Part shown: one piece after another, positions 63,728 through 64,000 of the stretch
How the letters are laid out: the number at the start of each line of letters is the position of its first letter
Position numbering within the stretch: the stretch's first letter is position 1
Origin: Chryseobacterium sp. 18061
Lineage (GTDB): Bacteria > Pseudomonadota > Gammaproteobacteria > Enterobacterales > Enterobacteriaceae
Direction: 5' to 3'
Assembly (NCBI GenBank): GCA_902706205.1
Contig: CACSKA010000006.1
Coordinates: forward strand, 310,001 to 374,000
Length of the DNA stretch: 64,000 bases
Notes under the pieces: model-generated
What the model saw: only the letters and a program-made list of their open reading frames with translations
Told to the model about the DNA's origin: nothing
Databases searched by the model: none
Position numbers and translations under genes: made by a program

Positions 63728-63892
63728 TTAGCGCGACGCGACAAACAGGGATTTGCATCCCGGACACAGCATTGCCTGTTTGAGTCGTATTTTTGAGGCA
63801 GCCTGCGTTGATTTAAAACCACAATTGGGGCAGGTGACCGTCGTCGTTGACGCACCACCAATGAGCTTCATTGCGTAGTCGAGAAAAGACAT
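63728..63892 (-). CDS. Small zinc-ribbon protein (YnfU-like)
   Basis: This 54-residue protein begins MSFLDYAMKLIGGAS and contains two CxxC pairs, CPNC (residues 21-24) and CPGC (43-46), that should bind one zinc in a ribbon. Overall length and layout recall E. coli YnfU, a protein of unknown function; the assignment rests on memory of that family. No good ribosome site is visible before the ATG at 63892. A terminator hairpin follows. Confidence 0.7.
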   Translation of the reverse strand: MSFLDYAMKLIGGASTTTVTCPNCGFKSTQAASKIRLKQAMLCPGCKSLFVASR

Positions 63893-64000
63893 GATGATTA
63901 ACTCTTCAATGAACGGACCTCACCATAGCACGAAGGGGCAAAAGAGTATGTGTATTCCATCGGAAATCATGGGATACGTGAGGTCGATTCAATAGCGCTT

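Noticed and set aside
63901..63999. Inverted repeat GACCTCAC / GTGAGGTC at the right edge
   Set aside because: The arms are 8 bp and about 60 bases apart; with the window ending here it cannot be linked to a gene or an attachment site.

Overview
The window comes from a chromosome of the family Enterobacteriaceae (Gammaproteobacteria). Most backbone genes look like orthologues of Escherichia coli K-12 genes and stand in the same order: ydcY-ydcZ-mnaT-curA-mcbR-yncD-yncE-ansP, then yncG-pptA, yddH-nhoA, narVWYZU, yddG, adhP, maeA-sra, osmC and digH (yddW). The proteins match remembered K-12 sequences closely but not exactly, and the cargo differs from K-12, so a relative such as Enterobacter, Lelliottia, Citrobacter or Klebsiella is likely. 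The species cannot be fixed from the sequence alone. I see no rRNA, tRNA, CRISPR array, prophage or insertion sequence.

Layout. (1) 1-10 kb is backbone: a truncated peptide-binding protein, ydcY, ydcZ/mnaT, an extra XRE-cupin regulator with repeated operators, curA, mcbR behind a 28-bp palindrome, the TonB receptor yncD, the iron-regulated propeller yncE, and ansP. (2) 10-22.7 kb is inserted between ansP and yncG. It holds a LysR/cupin pair, a small P-loop kinase, an eight-gene operon that resembles the Bacillus ytm/yxe operons for salvage of S-modified cysteines, and a GntP-type permease with a mannonate dehydratase. (3) 22.8-23.7 kb returns to backbone (yncG, pptA). (4) 23.9-29.4 kb is a second insertion: a NitT/TauT-type ABC importer, an 8-oxoguanine-deaminase-like enzyme and a 2-oxoglutarate/Fe(II) oxygenase. 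Two divergent, structured leaders share a repeated motif here. (5) 29.4-39.2 kb holds yddH, nhoA and the second nitrate reductase operon narUZYWV. (6) 39.4-45.5 kb holds the smvR/smvA biocide-efflux pair, yddG, an NDH-2-like flavoprotein opposite an Rrf2 regulator, and adhP. K-12 carries fdnGHI near here; it is absent. (7) 45.7-49.8 kb holds an ABC-F ATPase preceded by an uncalled 27-codon leader peptide, then maeA and sra. (8) 50-58.5 kb holds a YahK-like dehydrogenase, osmC, a Nudix protein, an MFS pump with a LysR regulator, two outer-membrane barrels, and an ECF sigma factor paired with a small membrane protein. (9) 58.5-64 kb holds digH, a ProQ/FinO-domain protein, an ArsR regulator opposite a second EF-G gene, a VF530-family protein and a 54-residue zinc ribbon.

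The strongest novel signal is the ABC-F leader at 47455-47664 on the minus strand. A short ORF with a near-perfect Shine-Dalgarno sequence overlaps an RNA arm. That arm can pair either with a segment just past the leader stop or with the ribosome-binding region of the ABC-F gene. This is the architecture of drug-inducible translational attenuators. Also notable are the motif-bearing divergent leaders of the purine cluster, the cysteine-salvage operon, the regulated EF-G paralogue and the ECF sigma module.
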